Counted from the first letter of the stretch, positions 16,958 to 26,165 are shown. The stretch: 52,708 nt of DNA from Acidobacteriota bacterium (GCA_025353165.1 JANXRE010000134.1:1-52708), one strand, 5' to 3'. Numbers and translations are program-made. Notes: generated by a model not told the origin, from the letters alone.

Positions 16958-18979
16958 ATGAGCACTCCCCACCGGCCCTTCGTGCCGCCGGACTTGAAGA
17001 TGAGCGAGTTCACGGTTCGAGCCGTCGTCCTCGGACTTGTAATGACCGTCATTCTGGGCGCGGCAAATGCCTACCTCGGATTGCGGGCTGGCATGACGAT
17101 CGCCGCCACCTACCCGGCAGCAGTGATCAGCATGGCCGTGCTACGGCTGCTGAAGGGCTCGATTCTGGAAGAGAACATCGCGCGAACGGTCGGCTCGATC
17201 GGTGAATCGGTCGCGGCCGGCGCGATCTTCACCATTCCCGCGTTCGTGATTTCAAAAGCGTGGCCGTCGTTCGATTTCGGCACCGCGTACTGGAAATCCA
17301 CGGTGCTCATGCTGCTGGGCGGCGGCCTCGGTATTTTGTTTGTGACGCTGCTGCGCCGCGTGATGGTGGAAGATCCCGACCTGCCGTTCCCCGAGTCGGT
17401 GGCGGCCAGCGAGATTCACAAGGCAGGGCAACGGGGCGCCGATGCCGCGAAACTTCTGTTCATCAACATGGGCCTGGGCTCCGTGATCTACCTGCTCGGC
17501 GAAATGAAGCTGTTCTCGGCCAGCAACGCTTTCCTGGTTCCGATCGGACAGTTGGGCAAGAGTTTTGTGCGGCTCGGCGGACCTGTGACCACGCCGGTCC
17601 CGGTGGGCGCGATGTCGCAGTTCTCGGCTCCCGCGATCAGCCCCGCGTACATCGGCGTGGGCTACATCATCGGACCGCGGCTTGCCGCGTTGAACTTTTC
17701 AGGCGGCGTCGTCGCGTGGGGACTGCTGGTTCCACTGCTGATCTATTTCCTCGGGCCGCAGCTCGCGGGACAGGTCGCTCCCAACGCGGATGGGTCGCTG
17801 CCCTGGGCCGCGCTGGCCACCCGGGTGTGGTTCGCCATCGTGCGCCCGATCGCCGTCGGCGGGATGCTGGTGGGGGCGTGCTATACGCTGTTCCGCATGC
17901 GCACGAGCCTCGCGCTTGGAATGAAGCGCGCGGTCGCGGATTTGAAGAAAGCCGGCGGAACCGGAGAGGCGACCAATCGCACCGAAATCGATCTGAACGC
18001 GAAAGTCGTGTTTGGCGGACTCGGCGCCGTGCTGGTGTGCATGATCGTGCTGTATTACTACTTCACGGGCACGCTGCCCGGCGCGTTGACAGCCGCGATT
18101 GTGATGATGATTTTGGGATTCTTCTTTGCGGCGGTCTCGGGCAACCTGGTCGGCATGATCGGTTCTTCGAACAACCCGATTTCGGGACTTACGCTCGCGA
18201 CGGTGATCATCGCGGCGCTGCTGATGGTGGCCATCGGCGTCAAGGGAATTACGGGCGTGGCGGCGGTGCTCGGCGTGGCCGCGGTGGTTTGCGTTTCGTC
18301 CGCGGTGTCGGGCGAGATGTTGCAGGATCTGAAGGTCGGGCACATCCTCGGAGGAACGCCGCGCAGCATGCAGCTTGGCGATTTTCTCGGCGTGTTCGTG
18401 GCCAGCATCGCGCTGTACTTCCCGCTGCTCCTGTTGCACCAGGGCAACATCAATGAGGGCGGCATAGGGTTCGGCGATCCCAAGTTGTCCGCGCCACAGG
18501 CCGGGCTGATGGCTTCGCTGTCGCAAGGAATCGTCGGCGGCGAGATGGCCTGGCCGCTGGTGATCGTCGGCATCATGATGGGCCTCGCGCTGATCATGGT
18601 GCAGGTGAAAAGCCCGATGTTGTTCTCGGTCGGAATGTACCTGCCGCTGGAAACGACCTTCGCGATTTTTATCGGCGGCGTGTTCCGCTGGATCACCGAT
18701 TCGATTCGCGACCGCCAGGATTTCAACGACGCGCAGAAGGCCCGTATTGAGAATGCCGGGGTACTGACCGCCTCGGGCCTGATCGCCGGGGAAGCTCTGA
18801 TGGGGCTAGTGAAGGCGGGATTCAGTTTCGCCGGGAAACCGCTGCCGGAGATCTTCCAGACGCCGCCGTGGTTCATGGCCGTGCTGGCTTTTCTGGTGCT
18901 CGCGGTGATTGTGATTCGCACGCCGCTGAGCAGGGCGGGGAGTCCCGACGAGCCCGCGCCTCCGGTCGCGATTATGTAG
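16958..18979 (+). CDS. OPT-family oligopeptide transporter
   Basis: The 673-aa membrane protein has about 14-16 hydrophobic segments and OPT landmarks. These are 'EFTVRAVVLGLVMTVILG' at the N-terminus, 'NAYLGLRAGMTIAATYPAA' near residue 37, 'EENIARTVGSIGESVAAGA' near 72, 'DLPFPESVAASEIHKAGQ' near 143 and 'GNLVGMIGSSNNPISGLT' near 397. OPT proteins import oligopeptides or metal-chelate conjugates. Bacterial members are mostly uncharacterised. The ATG is preceded by AAAAAAAGGTGATCT. Confidence 0.93.
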   Translation: MSTPHRPFVPPDLKMSEFTVRAVVLGLVMTVILGAANAYLGLRAGMTIAATYPAAVISMAVLRLLKGSILEENIARTVGSIGESVAAGAIFTIPAFVISKAWPSFDFGTAYWKSTVLMLLGGGLGILFVTLLRRVMVEDPDLPFPESVAASEIHKAGQRGADAAKLLFINMGLGSVIYLLGEMKLFSASNAFLVPIGQLGKSFVRLGGPVTTPVPVGAMSQFSAPAISPAYIGVGYIIGPRLAALNFSGGVVAWGLLVPLLIYFLGPQLAGQVAPNADGSLPWAALATRVWFAIVRPIAVGGMLVGACYTLFRMRTSLALGMKRAVADLKKAGGTGEATNRTEIDLNAKVVFGGLGAVLVCMIVLYYYFTGTLPGALTAAIVMMILGFFFAAVSGNLVGMIGSSNNPISGLTLATVIIAALLMVAIGVKGITGVAAVLGVAAVVCVSSAVSGEMLQDLKVGHILGGTPRSMQLGDFLGVFVASIALYFPLLLLHQGNINEGGIGFGDPKLSAPQAGLMASLSQGIVGGEMAWPLVIVGIMMGLALIMVQVKSPMLFSVGMYLPLETTFAIFIGGVFRWITDSIRDRQDFNDAQKARIENAGVLTASGLIAGEALMGLVKAGFSFAGKPLPEIFQTPPWFMAVLAFLVLAVIVIRTPLSRAGSPDEPAPPVAIM

Positions 18980-19110
18980 GCCAAACGGAAATCCTGAAAT
19001 AGTCGTTGAGGAAATGCTCGAGTGATAGATGGAGGAGTCCGCCAGCGGATCAAACTTAACGGTCAATTCCGCTTGGGAAAGGCATCGTCCTATTTCACAA
19101 GAGGAGATCA

Positions 19111-19221
19111 ATGACATGCCCAAAAGACGCCCATAACAAGGCAGCCGAACATCACGAGCACGCCGCGAAAGCTCACGAAGCTTCGCAAGCGGCTCACAAT
19201 AAATCGCACGAGCAGAAATAA
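19111..19221 (+). CDS. 36-aa His/Ala-rich microprotein
   Basis: A short frame with a near-perfect ribosome site (AAGAGGAGATCA, then ATG) encodes 36 residues. It has seven histidines, ten alanines and many Lys/Glu in a helix-favouring heptad-like run: 'NKAAEHHEHAAKAHEAS', then 'AAHNKSHEQK'. One Cys (C3) follows the start. It resembles short His-rich 'EHHEKAAKHH' bacterial proteins thought to bind metal or respond to stress, though function is not established. It stands alone between the OPT gene and deoC. The coding call rests on the ribosome site and the non-random composition. Confidence 0.6.
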   Translation: MTCPKDAHNKAAEHHEHAAKAHEASQAAHNKSHEQK

Positions 19222-19309
19222 GTCCTCGCTGTTGCCGAGGTGAATCGGCCATAGAGGCCCGCGTTGCATGGTAAAATGCGGAAGTAGCTTTACTTTCAAT
19301 TCTTTACCC

Positions 19310-19966
19310 GTGGACCTCGCAGCCATTATCGATCACACTATCCTTAAGCCGGAATCGACGGCCGCGGACGTGCAGCGAGTGTGCAAGGAGGCCGGCGCGC
19401 ACCTTTTCGCGAGCGTGTGCGTGAATCCTTGCTGGGTCGCGCTGGCCGCTTTTGAACTGCGTGGGACGACGGTCAAAGTCTGCACTGTTGTCGGGTTTCC
19501 GCTGGGCGCGAACACCACTGAAACGAAGATCGCCGAGACCGCCTCGGCGATCCGCGCAGGCGCCCTGGAAATCGACATGGTCATGAATATCGGGGCGATG
19601 CGATCGGGCGACGAGGTCACGGTCCGGAACGATATACGCGGGGTGGTCGAGGTTGCGCACCGGAACGGCGCGCTGGTGAAAGTGATCCTCGAGACTGCTC
19701 TGCTCACCGACGATCAGAAGGTCGCCGCTTGCCACATCGCACAACAAGCCGGAGCGGATTTCGTGAAGACATCCACGGGATTCGGGCCCGGGGGCGCAAC
19801 CGCCGCCGACATACGTCTGATGCGCGACGCGGTCGGCGCCGGCATGGGGGTGAAAGCATCGGGCGGAATTCGCACCCTTGAAGATCTGCGCAACATGGTG
19901 GCCGCGGGCGCGTCGCGCATCGGCTGCAGCGCCAGCGTAGCGATTGTCAAGGCAGCGACAGCCTGA
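19310..19966 (+). CDS. deoC: Deoxyribose-phosphate aldolase
   Basis: The protein cleaves 2-deoxyribose-5-phosphate to acetaldehyde and glyceraldehyde-3-phosphate. The Schiff-base lysine lies in '[17 protein letters not shown]'. '[20 protein letters not shown]' opens the barrel, '[13 protein letters not shown]' and '[11 protein letters not shown]' are conserved strands, and '[17 protein letters not shown]' closes it. Starting from GTG 19310 gives 218 aa, the usual length. An in-frame ATG at 19268 would add 14 atypical residues and overlaps a TAAAAT box (19272-19277) that may be the promoter -10. The stop is 2 bp from the next ATG, so it is probably co-transcribed with the phosphatase gene and lysA. 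Confidence 0.93.
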   Translation: MDLAAIIDHTILKPESTAADVQRVCKEAGAHLFASVCVNPCWVALAAFELRGTTVKVCTVVGFPLGANTTETKIAETASAIRAGALEIDMVMNIGAMRSGDEVTVRNDIRGVVEVAHRNGALVKVILETALLTDDQKVAACHIAQQAGADFVKTSTGFGPGGATAADIRLMRDAVGAGMGVKASGGIRTLEDLRNMVAAGASRIGCSASVAIVKAATA

Positions 19967-19968
19967 CA

Positions 19969-21720
19969 ATGCCTCCCGTTCGAAAAGCTGCTGTCCGGTT
20001 CAAGGAGCGAGCGGAGCTGCTCGATTTCCTGCTGAGCGTGGCCGACGCCACCTCGGAGACGCTGGATCTGGACCGCCTGCTGGCGAGCGTCACATCCATC
20101 GTGAAGGACGTGGTCGCGTCCGATCTGCTCGCGATTCTCCTATACAGCGACAAGGAAAAGGGACTGCGCATCCGGTACTCCATCGGCCACCGGCAGGAAG
20201 TCGTGAAGAACCTGGTAGTGCGGCTCGGCGAAGGAATCACCGGCGCGGCGGCGGCGAGTCGGCTGCCCGTCGTGGTGGACGATGTGCGGAGCGATCCGCG
20301 ATACCTGAACGCGCTTGACGCGGTGCGCAGTGAGCTGGCGGTGCCGATGATCGCGCGGGGGAAACTGGTTGGTGTCATCGACGTTCAATCGATCCGTCCG
20401 GCCGCGTACAGCGAGCACGATCGTGCACTGTTGCGGCTGATCGCCAGCCGCGTCGCGGTGTCCATCGACAACGCGCGGCTGTACCGGCGCGTGGACCGGC
20501 AGAACCGCACGCTCCGCGCCCTGGCGCACGTTTCGCAGGAGTTCAGCTCGATCCTGAATATCGACGAATTGCTGAGTAAAATCGCGAAAATCGTCCGCAA
20601 CCTGATCGCCTACGACGCGTTCAGCATCATGCTGCTGGACGCCGAGAAGAAAATGCTGAAGCACCGGTTCAGCGTGCGTTACGACCAGCGTGTGGACATG
20701 GACAACATCCCGCTGGGCAAGGGTATCACCGGCGCGGCCGCCGAATCGCGCGAGGTGATTCGCGTCAACGATACGCTGGCCGACCCGCGCTACATCGCAT
20801 CGCATCCGGAGATCCGCAGCGAAGTTGCCATTCCGCTGATGGTGCAGGACCGAGTGGTGGGGATCATGGACCTGGAGAGCGAGCGCATGGGCTATTTCAC
20901 CGACGAGCACGTGCGGACGCTCGCACTGCTGGCGCCGCAGATCGCGAGTTCGGTGGAGAACGCGCGCCTGTACGAGGAAATCAACCAGCGCGAGCAGAGG
21001 ATGGAGGCGGACATGAAGGCCGCCCGGAAATTGCAGTCGGTGCTGCTGCCGCGGAAGGCCCCGGAGATCGCGGGATTGGACATCGCCATCCGGGCGCGCG
21101 CGGCTCGCGACGTCACCGGCGACGTGTACGACTTCTTCGAGCACGGCGACGATTATGCGGTGCTTGCTTTCGGCGACGTCAGCGGAAAGGGCGCGGCGGC
21201 GGCGCTCTACGGCGCGCTGGTCAGCGGCCTACTGCGAACTCTCGCGCCGCGCCGGCGCGGACCAGCTTTGCTGCTGCGCGCGATGAACGAGGCGTTGATG
21301 GAGCGCCGCGTGGACGCGCAGTACGCGACGCTGATGGTGCTCCTGTGGGACAGCAAGACGCGCCGGATGACCATGGCCAACGCCGGGAGCGAGCCGCCGC
21401 TGATTTTCCGCAAAAGCGAGATTATCAAGCCGCGCATCGAAGGCGTTCCCATTGGACTGCTGGACGATCGCGAGTACGAGGAGTTCGTTTTTCAGGCGAA
21501 GGCGGGCGACGTGGTGCTGCTGTACTCGGACGGCGTCGAGGACCAGTTGAACGAGGCTGAGCATGAGTTCGGCCGCGACCGCATCGCGGCGATTCTGGCG
21601 GCGCACGGCCGCGCGGCAGTGGACATCATCGCCACGACGATTCTCCATGAAGTGGACACCTTCAAGAATGGCATGCCCAATACGGACGACCAGTCGATTA
21701 TCGTGATGAGGGTGCGGTAG
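19969..21720 (+). CDS. GAF-GAF-PP2C (SpoIIE/RsbU-type) serine phosphatase
   Basis: The 583-aa cytoplasmic protein has two GAF domains in tandem (about residues 15-165 and 185-335). Each has an 'LGEGITGAAA'/'LGKGITGAAA' turn and a 'DPRY' element. A coiled linker ('REQRMEADMKAARKLQSVLL') and a PP2C/SpoIIE phosphatase (about 360-583) follow. Metal ligands are visible in 'ARDVTGDVYDFFE', 'FGDVSGKGAAAAL', 'LLYSDGVEDQLN' and 'TDDQSIIVM'. Such proteins dephosphorylate anti-anti-sigma factors in partner-switching cascades, with the GAF domains sensing small ligands. No RsbV/RsbW-like partners are in the window. The lysA ATG follows the stop directly. Confidence 0.9.
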   Translation: MPPVRKAAVRFKERAELLDFLLSVADATSETLDLDRLLASVTSIVKDVVASDLLAILLYSDKEKGLRIRYSIGHRQEVVKNLVVRLGEGITGAAAASRLPVVVDDVRSDPRYLNALDAVRSELAVPMIARGKLVGVIDVQSIRPAAYSEHDRALLRLIASRVAVSIDNARLYRRVDRQNRTLRALAHVSQEFSSILNIDELLSKIAKIVRNLIAYDAFSIMLLDAEKKMLKHRFSVRYDQRVDMDNIPLGKGITGAAAESREVIRVNDTLADPRYIASHPEIRSEVAIPLMVQDRVVGIMDLESERMGYFTDEHVRTLALLAPQIASSVENARLYEEINQREQRMEADMKAARKLQSVLLPRKAPEIAGLDIAIRARAARDVTGDVYDFFEHGDDYAVLAFGDVSGKGAAAALYGALVSGLLRTLAPRRRGPALLLRAMNEALMERRVDAQYATLMVLLWDSKTRRMTMANAGSEPPLIFRKSEIIKPRIEGVPIGLLDDREYEEFVFQAKAGDVVLLYSDGVEDQLNEAEHEFGRDRIAAILAAHGRAAVDIIATTILHEVDTFKNGMPNTDDQSIIVMRVR

Positions 21721-22956
21721 ATGGAGTTTCAGTACCGCGGGAACGAGTTGTATTGCGAAGGCGTGAACCTGTCCGACGTCGCGGGGCGTGCGGGCACTCC
21801 CTGTTACGTGTACTCGTGGGCGATGATCGAGAAGCGCTACCGCGCCTACGATGCGGCGTTCGGCGACCTTCCGCACACGGTCTGCTATGCGGTAAAGGCC
21901 AACTCGAATTTATCGCTGCTGCGATTGCTCGCGGGGCTCGGCGCGGGCTTCGATATCGTGTCGGGCGGCGAGTTGTTCCGCGTGCTGAAAGCGGGAGGCG
22001 ACCCGGCAAAGGTTGTGTTCTCGGGTGTAGGCAAGACGGCGGTGGAGATCGAGTATGCGCTCGATAGCGGCATCTTCAGCTTCAATTGCGAATCGGAGGC
22101 GGAGCTTGCGCTGATCGATGAACTCGCGGGGCGGCGCGGCGTGCAGGCCCGCATCGCGGTGCGGGTGAATCCCGACGTGGATGCGTTCACGCATCCGTAC
22201 ATCTCGACGGGACTGCGCGAACACAAGTTCGGCGTGGATATTTCCGAGGTCGAGGGAGTTTACGCGCGCGCGCTGGGTTTGAAGAACCTGCTGCTGGACA
22301 GCGTGAGCTGCCACATCGGCTCGCAACTGCTGGATGCGTCGCCGCTGTTCGAGGCGATTGAGAAGATGCGGGCGCTGGTGGGCCGGCTGCGCGCTGGCGG
22401 CGCGCCGATCCGGCACCTGGATCTTGGCGGCGGGCTCGGCGTTCCGTACCGGTGCGGCGACGAAGCTCCCGTGATCGCGGATTATGGCGGCCGGGTGCGG
22501 GCAATGCTGGCGGCCCAGGATCTCCACGTGATGATCGAGCCGGGGCGGTCGATTACGGGCGAGGCGGGAGCGCTGCTGTCGCGCGTGTTGTACCGGAAGC
22601 GGAACGGTGAGAAGGAATTCGTCATCGTGGACGCTGCGATGAACGACCTGCTGCGGCCGGTGCTCTATCACGCGCACCACGAGATCATCCCGCTAACGAA
22701 GAACGGCCGGCCGGATATCACGGCGGACGTGGTGGGGCCAGTTTGCGAGTCCTCCGATTTCTTTGCACGAGACCGTGTGATGGCGGATGTGCAGCCGGGC
22801 GAAGCGGTTGCGGTGTGTACGGCCGGGGCTTACGGATTCGTGCTGTCGTCCAATTACAATTCGCGGCCGCGCACGCCGGAGGTGCTGGTGGAAGGCGAAG
22901 CGTGGCGCGTGATCCGCAAGCGCGAGACGCACGAGGACCTGATTCGCGGAGAGTAG
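21721..22956 (+). CDS. lysA: Diaminopimelate decarboxylase
   Basis: The 411-aa fold-III PLP enzyme makes L-lysine from meso-diaminopimelate. The PLP lysine is in 'HTVCYAVKANSNLSLLRLLA' near residue 58. The pattern 'GFDIVSGGELFRVLKAG' follows. 'CHIGSQLLDASPLFEAI' and 'HLDLGGGLGVPY' bind the cofactor phosphate, 'MIEPGRSITGEAG' contributes the substrate Arg, and 'PVCESSDFFARDR' provides the catalytic Cys. The C-terminal 'AYGFVLSSNYNSRPRTPEV' is typical. No intergenic space separates it from the phosphatase gene. No dapA/dapB genes are nearby. Confidence 0.95.
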   Translation: MEFQYRGNELYCEGVNLSDVAGRAGTPCYVYSWAMIEKRYRAYDAAFGDLPHTVCYAVKANSNLSLLRLLAGLGAGFDIVSGGELFRVLKAGGDPAKVVFSGVGKTAVEIEYALDSGIFSFNCESEAELALIDELAGRRGVQARIAVRVNPDVDAFTHPYISTGLREHKFGVDISEVEGVYARALGLKNLLLDSVSCHIGSQLLDASPLFEAIEKMRALVGRLRAGGAPIRHLDLGGGLGVPYRCGDEAPVIADYGGRVRAMLAAQDLHVMIEPGRSITGEAGALLSRVLYRKRNGEKEFVIVDAAMNDLLRPVLYHAHHEIIPLTKNGRPDITADVVGPVCESSDFFARDRVMADVQPGEAVAVCTAGAYGFVLSSNYNSRPRTPEVLVEGEAWRVIRKRETHEDLIRGE

Positions 22957-23029
22957 GCGCTGGCGCAATTCGCCGGGTTGTCTTGGTGGGCAAATGCTGG
23001 CAGGTTCGATCAAACGGGTCGAATACTTA

Positions 23030-23690
23030 CCAGGGTCTAAAGGGATCCGCCTCTCCGTAACCATATGGCCGGCATTCGACAGCTCCAGTTTTCGCAACAC
23101 CATCCGAACCGCGTTCACAGCCAATTCGCGATGCGGAGTCGGGCCCACTCTAACGGAATCGAGGTAAGCATCTCTGCGCGTATCCAAACCGAAGCCGAAA
23201 AAGAGGACGAGCCTGGAGGTTCCTTGTAGGAAGTCCAGTTCTGAGATCATCTTTGGTCTGGATATAAGACGCCGCTCGCGCTCCTCCGAGAAGGAACTGT
23301 CCTTGAGCATGATCGCCAGTCGCATTACAGAGGCTACACATCCACCTTGTTCGGTGAGTCCCCATTCTGTGGAAGTGGACATCCTTTCCTGGAACTCGTT
23401 GATCAGCCGGTCTACAGCTTTCGGCTAATCCGCGGGAGTGTAGTAGCACGGCGCCAAGTAGAACCCCTGGGGGTGGGTGGCTTCTCGAAGGTACTCCGCA
23501 TTCCAAGTACGAATCCTCCCGAGTTGCCGGCGTATGCGCGCCACTGGCTCAGCAGATCACCCTCGGAAGACAGCGATACCACGCAGATGCTCGAAAATGG
23601 TGAGCGCGCTTCGGCGATCGCAGGTAGATTGGCCGCCTCCTGTTTGCAGATTGCCTCTTTGCTCTCCGCCCGTGACGCGTCGGCGTTAAG
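23030..23690 (-). pseudogene. DUF2971-type gene, frameshifted and interrupted
   Basis: Minus-strand translation shows DUF2971-like text split over two frames. From about 23690 to 23497 the frame reads 'FSSICVVSLSSEGDLLSQWR' and then 'AYAGNSGGFVLGM'. It then shifts to the frame of 'ATHPQGFYLAPCYYTPAD', which hits a TAG at 23425-23427 and goes on as 'PKAVDRLINEFQERM'. Later parts are 'LKDSSFSEERERRLIS' and 'LDSVRVGPTPHRELAVNAV', the family's closing elements. One frameshift plus one nonsense codon (CAG to TAG would restore Gln) make it a pseudogene. DUF2971 genes are often found in mobile and defence-related neighbourhoods. This stretch also appears less GC-rich than its flanks. Confidence 0.65.
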
Positions 23691-23761
23691 GTGCAGACCG
23701 TAAGCGTGTCGCCGCGCGGCGGGGCTGGGCCGAACTGGAGCAGATCCTGGGAGAATAAGGC

Positions 23762-24907
23762 ATGGCGAAAATCACCGCGGTGGAGACGATCTACTTGCAA
23801 CCGCGGATTCGTGTGCATGCCGGGCCGATCCAGTGGCTCTGGGTGCGGATTCATACGGATGATGGATTAACGGGGCTCGGCGAAACTTATCCGTGGCCGG
23901 AAGCGGAAGCGGCGATCGTGCTGAAGCGGCTCGCGCCGGTGCTGATCGGGCGCGATCCCTCAACGATCGACAAGCTGTGGGCGGACATGTTCCAGGCCGT
24001 GAGTTTCAGCGGCTGGGCGGGCGCGGAGATGCGGGCCATCAGCGCGGTGGACATCGCGCTTTGGGACCTGGCCGGCAAGGCGGCGGGATGGCCGGTGTAC
24101 AAGCTGTTAGGCGGCGCGTCGCGTGATCGCATACGAATTTACAATACTTGCTACGACAACATCGACTTCCTCACGGAACCGGTGCGACTGGCGCGGTCGC
24201 TGCTGGACCAGGGCATCCGGGCGATGAAGATCTGGCCGTTCGACGAGATCGCGAAGGAGACCGGCGGGCAATATATCACTCCCCCGCAGATCGTCGCGGG
24301 GGCCGAACCGCTGCGCAAGATCCGGGACGAGTTCGGGGACAACATCGAAGTCGCGATGGAGTTTCACGGTTATTGGAACCTGCCTTCCGCGATTCGAATC
24401 GCACAGGAGCTGGAAGAGTTGCGTCCGATGTGGCTGGAGGAGATGCTGCCGCAGGACAATCTGGACGCCTACGATGAACTGGCGTCGGCGACCAGTCTGC
24501 CGCTGTGCGTGAGCGAGCGGTTGATGACTCGTTGGGGGTTTCGGGAGCTGCTGGCCAACGGCGCGGCGCAGATCGTGATGCCGGACGTGGCTTGGTGCGG
24601 CGGGCTGTCGGAGGCGAAGAAGATCGCGGCGGCGGCGGAGACGGCATACCGCCCGATCGCGCCGCACAACTGCGGGGGTCCGGTGCTGCACGCGGCGTCG
24701 CTGCATCTGGCGGCGAATGTCACGAACTTGTTTATCCTTGAGACGGTGCGGCGGCACTACGGCGGGGATTACGGCGGGCTTGTGACGCGGACTTACGGGG
24801 ATCTTACCGCGGGATGGATGCCGTTGCCGGAGGGGCCGGGGCTGGGCGTGGAGCTGACCGATGAGGTTCTGAAGAGTCCGGATGTAGTGGTTGCACAAGT
24901 CTCATGA
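23762..24907 (+). CDS. Mandelate racemase/muconate lactonizing enzyme superfamily protein
   Basis: The 381-aa protein is an enolase-superfamily sugar-acid dehydratase or racemase. The N-terminal capping domain spans residues 1-120. In the barrel, 'GIRAMKIWPFDEIA' holds a K-x-(W/K) type base near residue 157. Metal ligands are probable in 'VAMEFHGYWNLP' (Asp replaced by Glu, near 200), 'MWLEEMLPQDN' (Glu, near 225) and 'LCVSERLMTRW' (Glu, near 249). 'IAPHNCGGPV' carries the general acid/base His near 301. This pattern resembles the D-galactonate/mannonate dehydratase side of the family. The substrate is not predictable. The ATG follows GGGAGAATAAGGC. Confidence 0.85.
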   Translation: MAKITAVETIYLQPRIRVHAGPIQWLWVRIHTDDGLTGLGETYPWPEAEAAIVLKRLAPVLIGRDPSTIDKLWADMFQAVSFSGWAGAEMRAISAVDIALWDLAGKAAGWPVYKLLGGASRDRIRIYNTCYDNIDFLTEPVRLARSLLDQGIRAMKIWPFDEIAKETGGQYITPPQIVAGAEPLRKIRDEFGDNIEVAMEFHGYWNLPSAIRIAQELEELRPMWLEEMLPQDNLDAYDELASATSLPLCVSERLMTRWGFRELLANGAAQIVMPDVAWCGGLSEAKKIAAAAETAYRPIAPHNCGGPVLHAASLHLAANVTNLFILETVRRHYGGDYGGLVTRTYGDLTAGWMPLPEGPGLGVELTDEVLKSPDVVVAQVS

Positions 24908-24934
24908 CGCTCCGGAGATTCCGGCAGTTCGCAC

Positions 24935-25258
24935 CTATTCTTCTTCCTTAAAAGCGCCTTGTCCAGTAATGTGGCGATATCGAGCTTCGTCGCGCTTCGT
25001 TCCAGGTATTGCCGGTCGAGCGTTGAGCCGAGGTTGTGGACGATTCCCCGGATATCGCGCCACTGTACTTCGGACACCTCGCCTCCCAACCGGAACCAGT
25101 GCAGTTTGGCAAGCAGGATGTCCTCCGGCGTGACAAACGGAACGGGCGTCTCCGACAGGCCGCTGCCGGCCAATAGCTAGGACTGCCCGGTCGAGCTCTT
25201 CGAGACCAAGAGGGAATGCACTGGCCGGAAAGAGATCGAACTGGAAGGCCGACGGCAT
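24935..25258 (-). pseudogene. Remnant of a nucleotidyltransferase-like (DUF6036-type) gene
   Basis: Two minus-strand frames together spell the C-terminal half of a common small nucleotidyltransferase-like protein. The first reads 'FDLFPASAFPLGLEELDRA' (about 25240-25185). The other reads 'PVPFVTPEDILLAKLHWFRL', 'GGEVSEVQWRDIRGIVHN' and 'TKLDIATLLDKAL' (about 25160-24950). At least one frameshift near 25180 separates them, and another near 24950 would be needed to reach an 'FKEEE' ending. The N-terminal half is gone, replaced by the truncated TIR/NB-ARC gene, whose reading frame runs out of phase through this remnant. Confidence 0.6.
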
Positions 25259-26096
25259 CCGAAGCGGCGAATGGCAGGTTGGCGAGCCGCGAAGTCACCA
25301 GAACGGACGCCGCTCCTCCCGGAATCAGTTCGCCGGGCGCTTCATCCTGGACGTTGTCCAGGATCAGCAGGCAACGCTTGCTTCCGCAGACGCCTTTTAG
25401 CTTGCGGACAATCTCCGGAAGATCGCCTTCGAGCTTCAAGCCGAGTTGACGGGCCAGCTCGGCGGCGATCGAGGCGAGGCTCGAGCTCTGGCACGGCAAC
25501 CAGAACACCGTCTCGAAATCCTGCTGGTGGCGGTGTGCGAATTCGAGCGCGAGCGTGGTCTTGCCCTTTCCGGCCAGCGCGGGGACAGGAACCAGCGCGC
25601 CGGGCTGCCGCAATCGCTCGCGGAGGCCGGACAGTTCTTCTTCGCGGCCGATGAAGATCGGAGGGCGGACCGGCAAGTAGTTCGCACGCGACGGCGGCGC
25701 AGGCTGCTGGGTCAGCAGGAACGTGCGGATTTCGCGGAAACCCTGAGGCTGATTCTTCCGCAGGTCGAAGTACTTCTTGTTGCGCAGCAACCGGGGGACC
25801 GTGCAGTCGCGGTACAGCACGCCCAGCAGTTTCGTCTGGCGATTGTTCGCCTGATCCCAGAATGCGTCCGGCCACTCTTCCTTGACCCAATTCGAATCGA
25901 CAGAGTCGGGCGAAAGGATCAGCAGGATGAAATCCGCATCGAGACCGTCCGCGATGCGGCCGACGATGTCCTCACCGGGCGCGATCTCGCGCTCGTCCAG
26001 CCAGGCTTTGATCTGGCCGTCGCGTTCCAGTTCGGTGGCAAGCTCGCGGACGAAGGACTTGTCTTTACTCGAGTGGCTGAGAAAGACGGAGACCAT
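24948..26096 (-). CDS. TIR / NB-ARC (STAND) protein, 3'-truncated
   Basis: The 382-aa product starts with a TIR domain (residues 1-112: 'SVFLSHSSKDKSFVRELA', 'WLDEREIAPGEDIVGRI', 'LSPDSVDSNWVKEEW' with the candidate catalytic Glu at 73/74). An NB-ARC ATPase follows ('PPIFIGREEELSGLRERL', P-loop 'ALAGKGKTT' at about 173-181, Walker B 'CLLILDNVQDE'). Such proteins are bacterial NLR-like defence or signalling switches in which TIR cleaves NAD+ when the C-terminal sensor is engaged. Here homology ends near 25262, in 'TSRLANLPF'. The remaining roughly 100 residues are out-of-frame translation of a nucleotidyltransferase remnant, so the ARC end and TPR/WD40 sensor are missing. The first P-loop glycine is Ala. 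The ATG at 26096 begins the TIR domain directly. Confidence 0.8.
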   Translation of the reverse strand: MVSVFLSHSSKDKSFVRELATELERDGQIKAWLDEREIAPGEDIVGRIADGLDADFILLILSPDSVDSNWVKEEWPDAFWDQANNRQTKLLGVLYRDCTVPRLLRNKKYFDLRKNQPQGFREIRTFLLTQQPAPPSRANYLPVRPPIFIGREEELSGLRERLRQPGALVPVPALAGKGKTTLALEFAHRHQQDFETVFWLPCQSSSLASIAAELARQLGLKLEGDLPEIVRKLKGVCGSKRCLLILDNVQDEAPGELIPGGAASVLVTSRLANLPFAASDAVGLPVRSLSGQCIPSWSRRARPGSPSYWPAAACRRRPFRLSRRRTSCLPNCTGSGWEARCPKYSGAISGESSTTSAQRSTGNTWNEARRSSISPHYWTRRF

Positions 26097-26165
26097 GGGA
26101 AACGGTTCGACGCATGATAACGGAATCGTGGGGACAAGGCGCGGCGGACATGCTATGCTTCCAAG

